The notes below the pieces were generated by a model that did no database searches, was not told the origin of the DNA, and saw nothing but the letters and a program-made list of their open reading frames with translations. DNA of 64,000 nucleotides from an uncultured Proteiniphilum sp. (GTDB lineage: Bacteria; Bacteroidota; Bacteroidia; Bacteroidales; Dysgonomonadaceae). The translations under genes were made by a program, and so were the position numbers. Below, in pieces: positions 47,301-54,659 of this stretch (positions are counted from its first letter, which is position 1; the number at the start of each line of letters is the position of its first letter). The stretch covers positions 1-64,000 of the forward strand of contig CAKMJT010000045.1 in NCBI GenBank assembly GCA_927407015.1, in the 5' to 3' direction.

Positions 47301-47529
47301 CCCAAAAAGTATTATCCAAGGCAATGGATACCCCTTGAGGATTTTTTGTTTGCGGGTTTGATAAAAGCAGGATTTTTAATCCTTTTGTGTGTTTCATTTT
47401 TTCCCGCAAAAGATAAAAGGCATAGATGCTAAACATTCCGGTACTGACAGACACCGAAGTGTTTGAATCTAACCGTTTAGCTATCTCATGCTCAACTGTT
47501 CGGCCCTGTTTGTTATCTAATATTTCCAT
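44329..47529 (-). CDS. SNF2/helicase-family ATPase of the defence cluster
   Basis: 1066 residues. N-terminus (about 1-200) resembles a degenerate phospholipase-D-like domain. Helicase motifs: ADSVGLGKTFEAL (near 262), DESHNFRN (near 350), SATPVNNR, TAFADT, ATDCISEGQNLQ and QRFGRIDRLG (near 800). Such ATPases accompany several DNA-defence systems, including DUF4391/Mod/Res loci. No methylase or nuclease domain of its own is recognised. Gene follows a small XRE regulator by 15 bases. Confidence 0.88.
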   Translation of the reverse strand: MEILDNKQGRTVEHEIAKRLDSNTSVSVSTGMFSIYAFYLLREKMKHTKGLKILLLSNPQTKNPQGVSIALDNTFWGTAEEGGLKRQLLLRYAAEECTHILERSRIRALRVPNSFGFKLIFIQNEHDSCVINPGMADFCADSLGFINSEKPQLHILHNKKEEVAQYKQMFDGIWSDTSMSKEITKLALDELKKGFKDYSPDAVYYMILHHLFHYSIVDFADDKIFKSRTGFKDKEIWNKLYKFQKDGVMGAIEKIEKYGGCIIADSVGLGKTFEALAVIKYYELRNDRVLVLCPKKLRDNWTVYTQNDKRNILINDRFNYDVLSHTDLTRVRGKSGDIDLATINWSNYDLVVIDESHNFRNSYPSKGEMTRYARMMNEVIKKGVKTKLLMLSATPVNNRMNDLKNQISFITEGDDSVFDEEGIDNISNVMKLAQRQFSDWAKYSDRNINELFDRLDNRYFKLLDMLTIARSRKHIVKYYDSADVGRFPTRLRPINEKTDIDSEQLFPSLRNINNAIRKLNLANFSPISSLKEEKKAEYAAKYDYQLSTGSVFKQSDREKNLVDLMRVNYLKRMESSIYSFYLSIKALLEQVNDNLYKIEHITELSDSSVTIDNIDIEDDESDYLIGNKVKVLLQDIDLVKWRQELEYDRDTLTKLMESAATISTTRDEKLTRLKEVIAHKIENPLNDNNKKVIVFTAFADTATYLYKELSEWILKEYGLYAALIKGSGTNKTNFPGIERKEMNELLTHFSPFSKERHKTFPHAKGEIDLLIATDCISEGQNLQDCDLLVNYDIHWNPVRIIQRFGRIDRLGSKNEQIQLVNFWPNMELNEYINLESRVKGKMVLLDISATGEENLIEMNENDEMTDLEYRRKQLEQLQSTVLDLEDIQGGITITDTNMNDFRMDIMEYEKNHLVDLQNIPLGIHAVVETDDEEIPPGTIFCMRSSVQQKGQSLLAPYYLVYMGEGGEPVLGYMQGKRCLDYLKKLCQGKTEVLAELAQNLKKETKNYANMKAYSSAFQLAIESVIGKSQEVGAASFFSTELVSLNAEGVTSQSDFDIVAFVVVKRK

Positions 47530-47544
47530 ACGCTTGGTTGCTTG

Positions 47545-47757
47545 CTACTTTTTAGTTGTATGAAGTAACTCTCGAACATCCACATCCAAAGCTTCTGCAA
47601 TCTGACGAAAAACGTCAATAGAGGGCTGCGCCTTATTGGAACACCATCTTGAAACAGTTGCTTCATTCTTTCCTATTGCTTCGGCAAGCCAGCGATTTGT
47701 TCTATCGTTCTCCGCTAAAACAACCTTAATTCTATTGATTACTTTTTTATCGGTCAT
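47545..47757 (-). CDS. XRE-family regulator
   Basis: 70 residues. A single Cro/CI HTH: NRWLAEAIGKNEATVSRWC with PSIDVFRQIAEALDV. Like controller proteins of R-M systems it sits first in the cluster, before the helicase, and probably represses its own promoter. Confidence 0.88.
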   Translation of the reverse strand: MTDKKVINRIKVVLAENDRTNRWLAEAIGKNEATVSRWCSNKAQPSIDVFRQIAEALDVDVRELLHTTKK

Positions 47758-47773
47758 ATTATGATTATTTTCA

Positions 47774-47805
47774 TCAAATATTTGACGCTATTAATCGCAA
47801 ATATA
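47774..47805 (-). promoter_or_regulatory. Promoter and palindrome before the XRE gene
   Basis: TATATTTG on the minus strand (47798-47805) is a -7 box. TCAAATATTTGA (47774-47785), a perfect 12-bp palindrome, lies between it and the start codon at 47757 and fits an XRE operator. Confidence 0.6.
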
Positions 47806-47868
47806 CGGTTTTCATTTAAACTAAACACAGAAAAAAGACAATAATTTCAATCATAAAATAACGAATCA

Positions 47869-48106
47869 GAGGTGCAAGGTGCAAGTATATCTATATAGAT
47901 ATCTTGCACCTTGCACCAAACTTAAAACATTGTGATTCAAAATAGTTGTTGATTTGAAAATAAGTTGTAACTTTGAACTTGAATTTTATGACGACAGATT
48001 AGTGCCAATAGCAGCCAAGATTGCCAAAAGTAAAGCAGAAGAAGACGCTAACCTAATTTGTACCCCCATAAAGGTCTTTGAAATAATAAAACACTGAATA
48101 TTAGTG
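47869..48106. repeat. Palindrome-containing block, copy 1
   Basis: It opens with a 47-base near-perfect palindrome (47871-47917): GGTGCAAGGTGCAAG, an AT core ATATCTATATAGATAT, and the complement CTTGCACCTTGCACC. It is followed by about 190 bases that end in CACTGAATATTAGTG. A diverged copy in the same orientation lies at 59250-59475. A plus-strand -7-like TAACTTTG occurs at about 47968, and an open stretch of about 50 codons crosses it; coding is doubtful. Confidence 0.75.
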
Positions 48107-48282
48107 GTCTGACAAATTTAATTCAAAATTAGTCTGACTGCCAAAATAGGAAGTTTGGAAATACAGTGGTGGAAGCACTTAAATACAGTTAGTTAGGAGT
48201 TCCTAACCTAAACTGTACCCCCTAAGAAAAAATGAGGGAGTAAGATGCTGAAAGAAAGCAGATTATCTTACAAAGGTGGCTT
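48107..48282. other. Intergenic stretch left of the small integrative element
   Basis: Contains an inverted repeat ACAGTTAGTTAGGA / TCCTAACCTAAACTGT near 48184-48218, and a second copy of the motif CTAACCTAA-TGTACCCCC that also occurs about 150 bases earlier. No gene seen. Confidence 0.45.
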
Positions 48283-48297
48283 TCCCGTCCATACCGC
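48283..48297. other. Putative attL core
   Basis: TCCCGTCCATACCGC; identical to 57337-57351. A terminator hairpin of the element follows it at once. Confidence 0.7.
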
Positions 48298-48298
48298 A

Positions 48299-48330
48299 AA
48301 AGCAGCTTTTTAAAGCTGCTTTTTTTATTG
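48299..48330 (+). terminator. Intrinsic terminator beside attL
   Basis: AGCAGCTT and AAGCTGCT form a stem, followed by TTTTTTTATT. It would insulate the integrase gene from outside transcription. Confidence 0.75.
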
Positions 48331-48482
48331 TATTTTGGCGTAAATAGCAGAAAACCCGCTATTTATAAGGGATTACGACTAAAGTAATTTTACCAAGAAT
48401 AACCGCAAATTTTCTACCCATTTTCTACCCATTTTATTTAACCGTATTTGTTTATCTGAAATATTTATATTTCCTTTGTCAT

Positions 48483-48507
48483 ACCTATTAAAAATTAAAT
48501 GATTATG
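48483..48507 (+). repeat. Repeated leader motif before the integrase gene
   Basis: ACCTATTAAAAATTAAATG followed by ATTATG. The same 19-20 bases occur at 50837-50861, directly before another gene, and at 51426-51444. They may be a shared translation leader or operator of the element. Confidence 0.6.
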
Positions 48508-49668
48508 GAAGCTACCATGTTCAATGTGGTTTATAACCGCAAAAAGAAACTATTATCAAATGGTACGGCGTTGATTCAGGTTGAAGCATATTTAAACTCA
48601 AAAAAGAAATATTTTTCAACAAATATTTATCTGTCACCGGATCAATGGGATAACAAACACAAAAAAATAAAAAACCATCCGAACGCTCTTAAGCTTAACC
48701 GGCAAATTTCTGACTTTGTGGCAAAATTACAAAGCATGGAACTTGATCGGAGAAATGCGGGAAAACCTTTTTCACTTGACATATTGAGTGAATTTATGAA
48801 AGGTAAGTTTACCAATTCGTTTACCGAGTTTATGGGAAACGAAATAAAAGCTGAAAAAATTGCACCTGCAACAAGAATAGGGCAATTAACTACGCTGAAA
48901 GCATTACAATCATTCAAAAAAGAAATATTTTTTGATGAGCTCACATTTGATTTATTATCAAATTTTGAACGGTTTTTATTTGATAATGGATTAAGTGTTA
49001 ATACTGTAAATAAATATTTTCGACATATCAGAAAATTTACCAACCTTGCAATTAATAAGGATCTGTTTGATTTGAATCGTTACCCGTTCCGAAAATTTAA
49101 AGCAAAAACAGAATCAACAAGTAGAGAGTACTTAAGCCCAGAAGAATTAATGAAACTAGAGAAAATTGTTTTGAATCCAAGTCAAAAACACCTACAAAAA
49201 ACACTTGATATGTTTCTGTTTTCATGTTATACCGGTCTAAGATTTAGCGATATAAGTGCATTGAGCCGGAATAACATACAAATTATAGACGGAAATATGT
49301 GGATTATAACCACTATGATAAAAACAAATGAGATTGTAAGGATCCCTATTTATTTGATGTTTGGTATGAAACCTATAGATATACTAGATAAATACATGGA
49401 TCCTGAGAGAAAATTTATTTTTGATGATTTGACAAACCAATATGTAAACCGTTGCTTAAAGGATTTGGCTGAGATTGCAGGCATAAAAAAGAACGTAACC
49501 TTCCATACAGCAAGACACACACAGGCAACATTTTTACTTTACAAAGGGGTAAATATTACGACGGTACAAAAATTACTAGGACATAAAAAGCTGCAAACAA
49601 CGCAGATATATAGCAAGGTAATGGACAAAACAATTATCAATGAGTTACAAGCTGTAAAATTTGGGTGA
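48499..49668 (+). CDS. int: Tyrosine integrase of the 9.1-kb element
   Basis: 389 residues, usual length for Bacteroidota integrases. Arm-type DNA-binding N-terminus (VVYNRKKKLLSNGTALIQVE, STNIYLSPDQWD), SAM-like core-binding domain (about 100-200), then catalytic residues in CYTGLRFSDISAL (Arg), TARHTQATFLL (His-x-x-Arg), GHKKLQTTQIYSKV (His and Tyr). It should recombine the TCCCGTCCATACCGC site with the target. Start may be Met1 or Met3, both inside the repeated leader motif. Confidence 0.94.
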   Translation: MIMEATMFNVVYNRKKKLLSNGTALIQVEAYLNSKKKYFSTNIYLSPDQWDNKHKKIKNHPNALKLNRQISDFVAKLQSMELDRRNAGKPFSLDILSEFMKGKFTNSFTEFMGNEIKAEKIAPATRIGQLTTLKALQSFKKEIFFDELTFDLLSNFERFLFDNGLSVNTVNKYFRHIRKFTNLAINKDLFDLNRYPFRKFKAKTESTSREYLSPEELMKLEKIVLNPSQKHLQKTLDMFLFSCYTGLRFSDISALSRNNIQIIDGNMWIITTMIKTNEIVRIPIYLMFGMKPIDILDKYMDPERKFIFDDLTNQYVNRCLKDLAEIAGIKKNVTFHTARHTQATFLLYKGVNITTVQKLLGHKKLQTTQIYSKVMDKTIINELQAVKFG

Positions 49669-49674
49669 ACTGTT

Positions 49675-49682
49675 TAACTTTG
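49675..49682 (+). promoter_or_regulatory. -7 promoter box before the arm-domain protein
   Basis: TAACTTTG, 42 bases before the start codon at 49724. The gene therefore can be expressed apart from the integrase. Confidence 0.55.
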
Positions 49683-49723
49683 TAAGAAATATTTTATTTT
49701 GATAATACAATATAAGTAAGAAA

Positions 49724-50410
49724 ATGAGGAATATAACCGTTAAACACTATCTAAATAAAAGAGTAAACCCGGTAATTTTAAATGAGGAATTTCTTTATCC
49801 GGTTTACATTCAGATAACAATTAATAGAAAAACTACTCAAATGAGGAGTATTTCACTAGGTATGTTTACTGAAAGTGAATTTGATAAATACCAAAAAGGG
49901 GATGATTATAAAGGTGAGTTTATAAATGCGGGAAAGCTAACAAAAGATTTTTTCTCCAAAGAAGTAAGCAGAGTGAAAAAGTCTTTTGAATTTATGGTTA
50001 ATAAATATGGTGTATCAATTGATAAACAGTTGTTGTCCAATATGGTAACTTATATTGAACCATTATTTCTTAATTGGACAAAGCCAGTTCTAATTAAAAT
50101 GTGCTGGGATTATCAAGAAATAATTAAAGAGAAAGAAATATTATATCGTGCGTTCAACAAGGAAGAAACACTGGTAAAATCAATTGATGATATTAGAAAA
50201 TCTTTTGAAGTAGATTTAAAACAAAAAATTCCAAATGATGATTTTTTGTTTTGGAAGAATATAAATAGTTTATTAAGGTATTTAGGATCAGATAGCATTT
50301 TTATAGATTTCGCATTTTCATGTAAACAAGAAATTGAAAACACTAAAGGTCTCAATGAAAAAGATAAGTTTTTAAAACAGCTTGAGAGTATTTTAATGAG
50401 CGAATTGTAA
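49724..50410 (+). CDS. Orphan protein with integrase arm-like N-terminus
   Basis: 228 residues. The N-terminus (VKHYLNKRVNPVILN, YPVYIQITINRKTTQMRSIS) resembles the arm-type DNA-binding domain of Bacteroidota tyrosine integrases, but the catalytic domain is absent. The rest is helical and unrecognised. It directly follows the integrase and could compete for, or bend, arm sites; that is inference. Confidence 0.7.
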   Translation: MRNITVKHYLNKRVNPVILNEEFLYPVYIQITINRKTTQMRSISLGMFTESEFDKYQKGDDYKGEFINAGKLTKDFFSKEVSRVKKSFEFMVNKYGVSIDKQLLSNMVTYIEPLFLNWTKPVLIKMCWDYQEIIKEKEILYRAFNKEETLVKSIDDIRKSFEVDLKQKIPNDDFLFWKNINSLLRYLGSDSIFIDFAFSCKQEIENTKGLNEKDKFLKQLESILMSEL

Positions 50411-50436
50411 GACTACAAGAAATAGGTAAATAAGTT

Positions 50437-50475
50437 TACGTGGATTTTTTTTCAAAAGATTCACGTTTTTTTTTG
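50437..50475 (+). terminator. Intrinsic terminator after the arm-domain protein
   Basis: ACGTGGAT and ATTCACGT form a stem with an AT loop, followed by TTTTTTTTT. About 28 bases after the stop codon. Confidence 0.6.
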
Positions 50476-50478
50476 CAT

Positions 50479-50514
50479 AATGTTTGGATAATCCAAACAT
50501 TCGTTATACTTTTG
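50479..50514 (+). promoter_or_regulatory. Operator and promoter of the small HTH gene
   Basis: AATGTTTGGA-TAA-TCCAAACATT (50479-50501) is a perfect 10-3-10 inverted repeat. TACTTTTG (50507-50514) is a -7-like box, and a further half-site AATGTTTGAG follows. This suits autorepression by the HTH protein that follows. Confidence 0.65.
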
Positions 50515-50552
50515 AAAATGTTTGAGACAACAAAACAAAATAATTAAAAATT

Positions 50553-50774
50553 ATGGATCTACAAGAAATTAAAAAACAGCTGCCAAGTGGGGCGATAATT
50601 GAAATCGCTAAAAGGGCAAATACAGCCCCGTCAACCGTTTGCCAAGCATTTAAAGGCAAAGTGAATAGTGCAAAAAAAATTGTCATCATGAATGCCACGG
50701 CCGAATATTTAAGTGAGTTCAAAGCCCAGGAAAGAGAAGCGATGGAAGCACTACAAAACGCCATGTCTGTATAA
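50553..50774 (+). CDS. Small HTH regulator
   Basis: 73 residues. IIEIAKRANTAPSTVCQAFKG is a compact HTH of the LacI/XRE kind (residues 16-36, given in part), then a helix with EFKAQEREAMEALQ. Sits behind a perfect palindromic operator; likely the element's repressor or a copy-control protein. Confidence 0.8.
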   Translation: MDLQEIKKQLPSGAIIEIAKRANTAPSTVCQAFKGKVNSAKKIVIMNATAEYLSEFKAQEREAMEALQNAMSV

Positions 50775-50836
50775 TGTACAGGTATGGAGTTCATGTTTAA
50801 ATGATGTTTAAATGGTATTTAAATTAAAATGATTAT

Positions 50837-50861
50837 AACCTATTAAAAATTAAATGATTAT
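50837..50861 (+). repeat. Repeated leader motif, second copy
   Basis: ACCTATTAAAAATTAAATG followed by ATTATGG, identical to the motif before the integrase. Its ATG codons are the start codons of the next gene. Confidence 0.6.
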
Positions 50862-51093
50862 GGTAACTATTAAAGATGAGAAAAAGTTTATTGAATCTGC
50901 AAACAGAGTGTTTAATCAAAATGGAACGCCGAAAGAATTAGCCAAAGAGTTAGACAATGCCATGTTTGAGATTATGAGGAGTGCGTGTAATAGCGGGGTT
51001 GCAGCTGGGGAATATGAGTTTGACATGATTGCCACTATACGTGATATCAGAGATTTATTTATCGAACTGGATCATAATAACCAAACAAAATAA
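50854..51093 (+). CDS. Hypothetical protein, 79 residues
   Basis: Soluble, helical, acidic (EKKFIESANRVFNQNG, GEYEFDMIATIRDIRDLF). No family recognised. It is two bases from the HTH gene that follows, so likely one transcript. Start is Met1 or Met3. Confidence 0.68.
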   Translation: MIMVTIKDEKKFIESANRVFNQNGTPKELAKELDNAMFEIMRSACNSGVAAGEYEFDMIATIRDIRDLFIELDHNNQTK

Positions 51094-51095
51094 AT

Positions 51096-51383
51096 ATGAA
51101 CACACAATTAGTGGTGATAACGGTTCCGGCCGAAGAATGGAACGAGACAAAAGACATGATTAAAAGCCTTTGCAGTGAAGTTGGAAAACTCACTACAACA
51201 AAGGATAAAGAACTTCTAACACCGAATGAAGTTTGTGAACTGCTAAAAATCGGGCGAACTACGTTTCAAAGATATATTTCAAGTGGAATACTGGAGCCTG
51301 TAAGGGTTAACAGAAATAAATACAGTAAAATATACGTGAAACGTTCAGATATCGAAGCCCTGATAAATGAAGGAAATGAGTAG
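51096..51383 (+). CDS. Excisionase-like HTH protein
   Basis: 95 residues. LLTPNEVCELLKIGRTTFQR then YISSGILEPV and YVKRSDIEALI make a MerR-like winged HTH as in Bacteroides excisionases. The N-terminal third is a helix that may pair subunits. A probable directionality factor for the integrase. Confidence 0.85.
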   Translation: MNTQLVVITVPAEEWNETKDMIKSLCSEVGKLTTTKDKELLTPNEVCELLKIGRTTFQRYISSGILEPVRVNRNKYSKIYVKRSDIEALINEGNE

Positions 51384-51425
51384 TTGCAAAAAAAGAGCGC
51401 ACCCACTCACGTGGTCACGCCCCAT

Positions 51426-51444
51426 ACCTATTAAAAATTAAATG
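51426..51444 (+). repeat. Repeated leader motif, third copy
   Basis: ACCTATTAAAAATTAAATG within the 130-base gap before the next gene; here the ATG is followed by CAGTAA, so it is not a gene start. Confidence 0.55.
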
Positions 51445-51513
51445 CAGTAATTGTGCACTCAATTTTATATACAAAAGTAAGAATAATATTTTAATAATCA
51501 AATAAGAGTAAAA

Positions 51514-52134
51514 ATGAAAGAAGCTATTTACACAGACAAACAGAGGGTTGAGACCATTAAAAATGTATGCTCATATGCACAAACCACCATGCAGTCAATC
51601 TATGACGAACTGGTTAAAACCGGATGTGAGTTTACAGCCAGGGAAATTTTAGATATCTGGCAGATGCAAGCAGATGAAGATTACATCAAAGGTATGATTG
51701 TAAAAAAGAAATTGGAAACAGATCCACCGGTTATGTTCGGGATGAAGCTGTCAGAGAACAAATTGTCACAAATGATTGAAGTTGATAATATGGCCGAAAT
51801 ATTGGCCACCTACAAAAAAAAACAATTATACATCAATAATGATAGCGCAGCTACTGTAGGATATGCGGATAAATTTCTCTCCATTATTGATGGTGTTGTT
51901 TCATTGGCCGTTGATTATGAAACCACAATTGCAGACGATTGCACGCTGTTTGTAACGACACTAGAACAGCAGGAAAAAGTGACCAAATTAGTAAATATTG
52001 CGGAAGCATTGAACGGCCTGGACGGTGTATTATTACCGGGATGGCGGGGAGAAATCGAAATAGAGGGACTAAAAGAAGTCAATAAAAAGTATGTGCCTGA
52101 CATGAAGCAAATAGCGCATATCATGAAAAGATAG
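51514..52134 (+). CDS. Hypothetical protein, 206 residues
   Basis: Soluble mixed alpha/beta chain. Features: DELVKTGCEFTAREILDIW near 30, GYADKFLSIIDGV near 125, LLPGWRGEIEIEGL near 180. No family recognised. It precedes the replication gene pair and may be part of replication control. Confidence 0.68.
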   Translation: MKEAIYTDKQRVETIKNVCSYAQTTMQSIYDELVKTGCEFTAREILDIWQMQADEDYIKGMIVKKKLETDPPVMFGMKLSENKLSQMIEVDNMAEILATYKKKQLYINNDSAATVGYADKFLSIIDGVVSLAVDYETTIADDCTLFVTTLEQQEKVTKLVNIAEALNGLDGVLLPGWRGEIEIEGLKEVNKKYVPDMKQIAHIMKR

Positions 52135-52169
52135 GATTCTTCTGTATTTGTTTGGTTTATCAAATTTCC

Positions 52170-52192
52170 CCCACCCGGAAACGCCGGGTGGG
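52170..52192 (+). terminator. Strong GC stem just before the next gene
   Basis: CCCACCCGG-AAACG-CCGGGTGGG, a perfect 9-bp stem followed by TTTAACGG. Its end is 15 bases before the start at 52208, so it may be a terminator or may control translation of that gene. Confidence 0.55.
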
Positions 52193-52207
52193 TTTAACGG
52201 TAAAAAT

Positions 52208-52423
52208 ATGGCAAAAAAAATTTACTATGGTGAAGCTGAAGTTTACAACAAAGCCACCAAAAAAACGGAAATAATACCAGGCTTAATTTTTAAAGAGGGT
52301 GATCCCCCGGAAACCAAAAGGAATTATGTACTAAAAGGTATTGACCCGGGAAAGCGAAACAGTTATCAAATAATTAGGTTTGTGTTTGAAACTGCTAAAT
52401 GTACTGGGATAACAACATATTAA
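52208..52423 (+). CDS. Small hypothetical protein upstream of the replication initiator
   Basis: 71 residues; start chosen at 52208 (MAKKIYYGEAEVYN), since the upstream frame begins within the stem-loop. Beta-rich, basic. Short proteins next to initiators in filamentous-phage-like elements are often ssDNA-binding, but this one carries no recognisable motif. Confidence 0.65.
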   Translation: MAKKIYYGEAEVYNKATKKTEIIPGLIFKEGDPPETKRNYVLKGIDPGKRNSYQIIRFVFETAKCTGITTY

Positions 52424-52445
52424 AGCACCATTAAATGAAAGGTAA

Positions 52446-53396
52446 ATGTTTGATAAGATGATATTCATAGAAAGTATTGATATCGAATCAGAGGCAGAAC
52501 AAATAGCAGAACTGAATAGGTTAGAAAAGTGGGAGAATGAACAAAGAATAAAATATGAATGCAACGATTCTGCAAAGTTTACCGGTATTTATATCAACAT
52601 TAGGGAAAACAGAGTGCAAATTAAATGCAGTTTGCACAAATATTATAATAAGATGGTAACAGGAATTTTGGAAAATGACGGGATGTTTACCATCACAGAA
52701 GCCCGGCAGGCATTATACTCACTGTTTAATGAAATTGGTGTTTATGCAGATCGGGCAATTATAACAAATTATGAAATAGGCATTAATATACCAACAGATT
52801 TTGAGCCTATTAAATATATAGAGTTGATGAACTGCATTAATACAGGAAGAAATGCGAAAAACAAGAAAGAAATGTTTGTTGATGCCTATTTTCATAAAAA
52901 TAGACAGAAAACAACAGAAAAGCGCAAAACGATAAAGAAAGTGTTTAAAGTTTATGACAAAGGATTTGAAAAAGCTGATAGGAAACGGACTGAATCAATA
53001 GAAGAGAATATTTTAAGAATTGAAACAACGTATAAACGGCAATATATAAAGGTTGACAATTTTTTCCGGCCTGAAAATATTCAGAGAATAACACATACAT
53101 TTTTAATGGATTGGGTAAATGTGGAATTTGAAAGAATGGTTACAGCTGATAAAGGAGTAAAACCAAGCCAAATATTAAACGCAGGGAATATCTTAAAAAT
53201 TGGCCGTTCTGAATATTTGGAGCAAATAAATAATGATCTAAGAAACGGGATTTTAACTAAGAGGCAACACCGAACAAAACGGGAGTTTATCCGTAATTGG
53301 GATTGTAATAAACAAAAATACAGGATGGTCCCAACTGATTACGAAACAGAATACAAAGAGAAAATAAAGCAATTATTCAATATTGCAAAGAAATAA
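52446..53396 (+). CDS. rep: Phage-type replication initiator (CRI / gene II-X-like)
   Basis: 316 residues. The order CSLHKYYNKMVTG, FTITEARQALYSLFNEIG, NYEIGINI, FKVYDKGFEKADRKR and ILRIETTYKRQYIK matches the phage CRI and gene X families of rolling-circle initiators found in filamentous phages and their relatives. It would nick a single strand and start rolling-circle replication. The tyrosine of the YDK motif is a candidate active-site residue. Its presence with an integrase suggests excised circular replication. Confidence 0.68.
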   Translation: MFDKMIFIESIDIESEAEQIAELNRLEKWENEQRIKYECNDSAKFTGIYINIRENRVQIKCSLHKYYNKMVTGILENDGMFTITEARQALYSLFNEIGVYADRAIITNYEIGINIPTDFEPIKYIELMNCINTGRNAKNKKEMFVDAYFHKNRQKTTEKRKTIKKVFKVYDKGFEKADRKRTESIEENILRIETTYKRQYIKVDNFFRPENIQRITHTFLMDWVNVEFERMVTADKGVKPSQILNAGNILKIGRSEYLEQINNDLRNGILTKRQHRTKREFIRNWDCNKQKYRMVPTDYETEYKEKIKQLFNIAKK

Positions 53397-53564
53397 AATT
53401 GAATGACTATATAGTCATAAATGGAAAAAACATAAATAAATGATAATCAGCTATATATAGAATGAAAAATTAAAAATGGCAAAGATGGGCACAAATGGCA
53501 AAGGAAATTTGAATTTTAGGGACACTTATAAGCGTCTTTACATACATGGGTAACTTGTCCTATA

Positions 53565-53590
53565 CATCCCGAAGGGATGCGGTTCACCGC
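53565..53590. repeat. REP-like double stem
   Basis: CATCCC-GAA-GGGATG followed by GCGG-TTCA-CCGC. The first part is a common short repeat in Bacteroidota intergenic DNA. Confidence 0.6.
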
Positions 53591-53599
53591 ATCAAAGGG

Positions 53600-53761
53600 A
53601 TGCAACCAAAAAAAAGTATGAGAAAAAGAAAAAGAATAAATGAGCCTGTTTGTAATTCCCGGTGTATGAAGATGGGAAAAGTGGAATTTAGTAACACCCC
53701 AAGTAAGGAACAGAGGTTTGAAATGATATGGAACAGAATAAAGAATGAAATTAACAAGTGA
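53600..53761 (+). CDS. Small basic hypothetical protein
   Basis: 53 residues from Met at 53600 (MQPKKSMRKRKR); the longer start at 53546 would run across the REP-like stems. Very basic N-terminus, then KEQRFEMIWNRIKNEI. Coding is uncertain. Confidence 0.4.
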   Translation: MQPKKSMRKRKRINEPVCNSRCMKMGKVEFSNTPSKEQRFEMIWNRIKNEINK

Positions 53762-53783
53762 GTTTTATTAATAATCTGCAAAC

Positions 53784-54017
53784 ATGGCATACAACAAAAA
53801 GTACTATCTATTGAGAGTTAAAGAAGTGAATGAGGCCTTTCAAATGTATCACGATAAAGGATATCCGGCCACATGGATATATAGGAACCATATAAAGAAC
53901 GTTTTTCACATAAGTAAATCAACAATGGATCGTTACCTGGGGATTCCATACAAACGAGATTTAAGAAGGATCGGGGAAAATGAGAAAGAAAAAGAAATGA
54001 AAATCAGAAACACATAG
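53784..54017 (+). CDS. Small HTH-like protein of mobile elements
   Basis: 77 residues. YLLRVKEVNEAFQMYHDKGY and HISKSTMDRYLGIPYKRDLRR suggest a short HTH with a basic tail. Similar short genes occur in Bacteroidota mobile elements. Likely DNA-binding. Confidence 0.65.
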   Translation: MAYNKKYYLLRVKEVNEAFQMYHDKGYPATWIYRNHIKNVFHISKSTMDRYLGIPYKRDLRRIGENEKEKEMKIRNT

Positions 54018-54341
54018 TAAAAAACTAGTTGAATCAGATATGTTCAATTTTTAAAGCAAAAGATTTGAATTTACTGTACCGGTTTCAAATACTACCCAAA
54101 AATGAGAAAAATAAAGCATTACGGGTATTTGGCATATTTACAAAATACAAAGATGATTAAGAAAAGGGGGAAAAATGTATCAAAGTAAGCAAGGGGAAAG
54201 GGTTACAAAACATAAAACAATACAGGGGGTTATGTTTCTCATTTTTTCAATAAATACCCAACCCAGAACACCATATAAAAAAGAGATTTAGTTTACATTT
54301 AATTTATAAAAAATGGAATAATTTCAATAATACCCAAAGCA
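54018..54341. other. Intergenic stretch with a possible 28-codon peptide
   Basis: A short frame at 54102-54188 begins MRKIKHYGYLAYLQNTK; support is weak. The rest is A-rich with no clear structure. Confidence 0.3.
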
Positions 54342-54659
54342 ATGAAAAATCAAAATCAAAATCCTAAACCCCAACGGCAAAAATATACACCTGAACAGAG
54401 AGAGAATGCACGCAGGTATTATTTAAGGGGATTATATTTGCCGGAAATTAGCAAAATAATGGATATACCAGTGCGCACACTCGAAAAATGGCAATCTGCC
54501 GAAAAATGGACGCTCATTAAAGAATGCCCGGAGATCAAAAAAAGAGCCTACGATTTGAGAAAAAGCGGGAATACAGTTAAACAGGTAAGCGACATACTGA
54601 ATATTAGCCCTACAACGATATGGCGATATTGCAACGATGCAAGAAATGAAAAAAGGTAG
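54342..54659 (+). CDS. Double-HTH protein, terminase-small-subunit-like
   Basis: 105 residues with two HTH units: RYYLRGLYLPEISKIMDIP then RTLEKWQ, and RKSGNTVKQVSDILNISPTT then IWRY. The first is like the N-terminus of phage terminase small subunits, which bind packaging sites. No large subunit is nearby, so a regulator is equally likely. It overlaps the next gene by 23 bases. Confidence 0.7.
   Translation: MKNQNQNPKPQRQKYTPEQRENARRYYLRGLYLPEISKIMDIPVRTLEKWQSAEKWTLIKECPEIKKRAYDLRKSGNTVKQVSDILNISPTTIWRYCNDARNEKR

Noticed and set aside
47940-48096. Open stretch of about 50 codons in palindrome block copy 1
   Set aside because: No start codon, and copy 2 has several stops in the matching frame; at best a relic.
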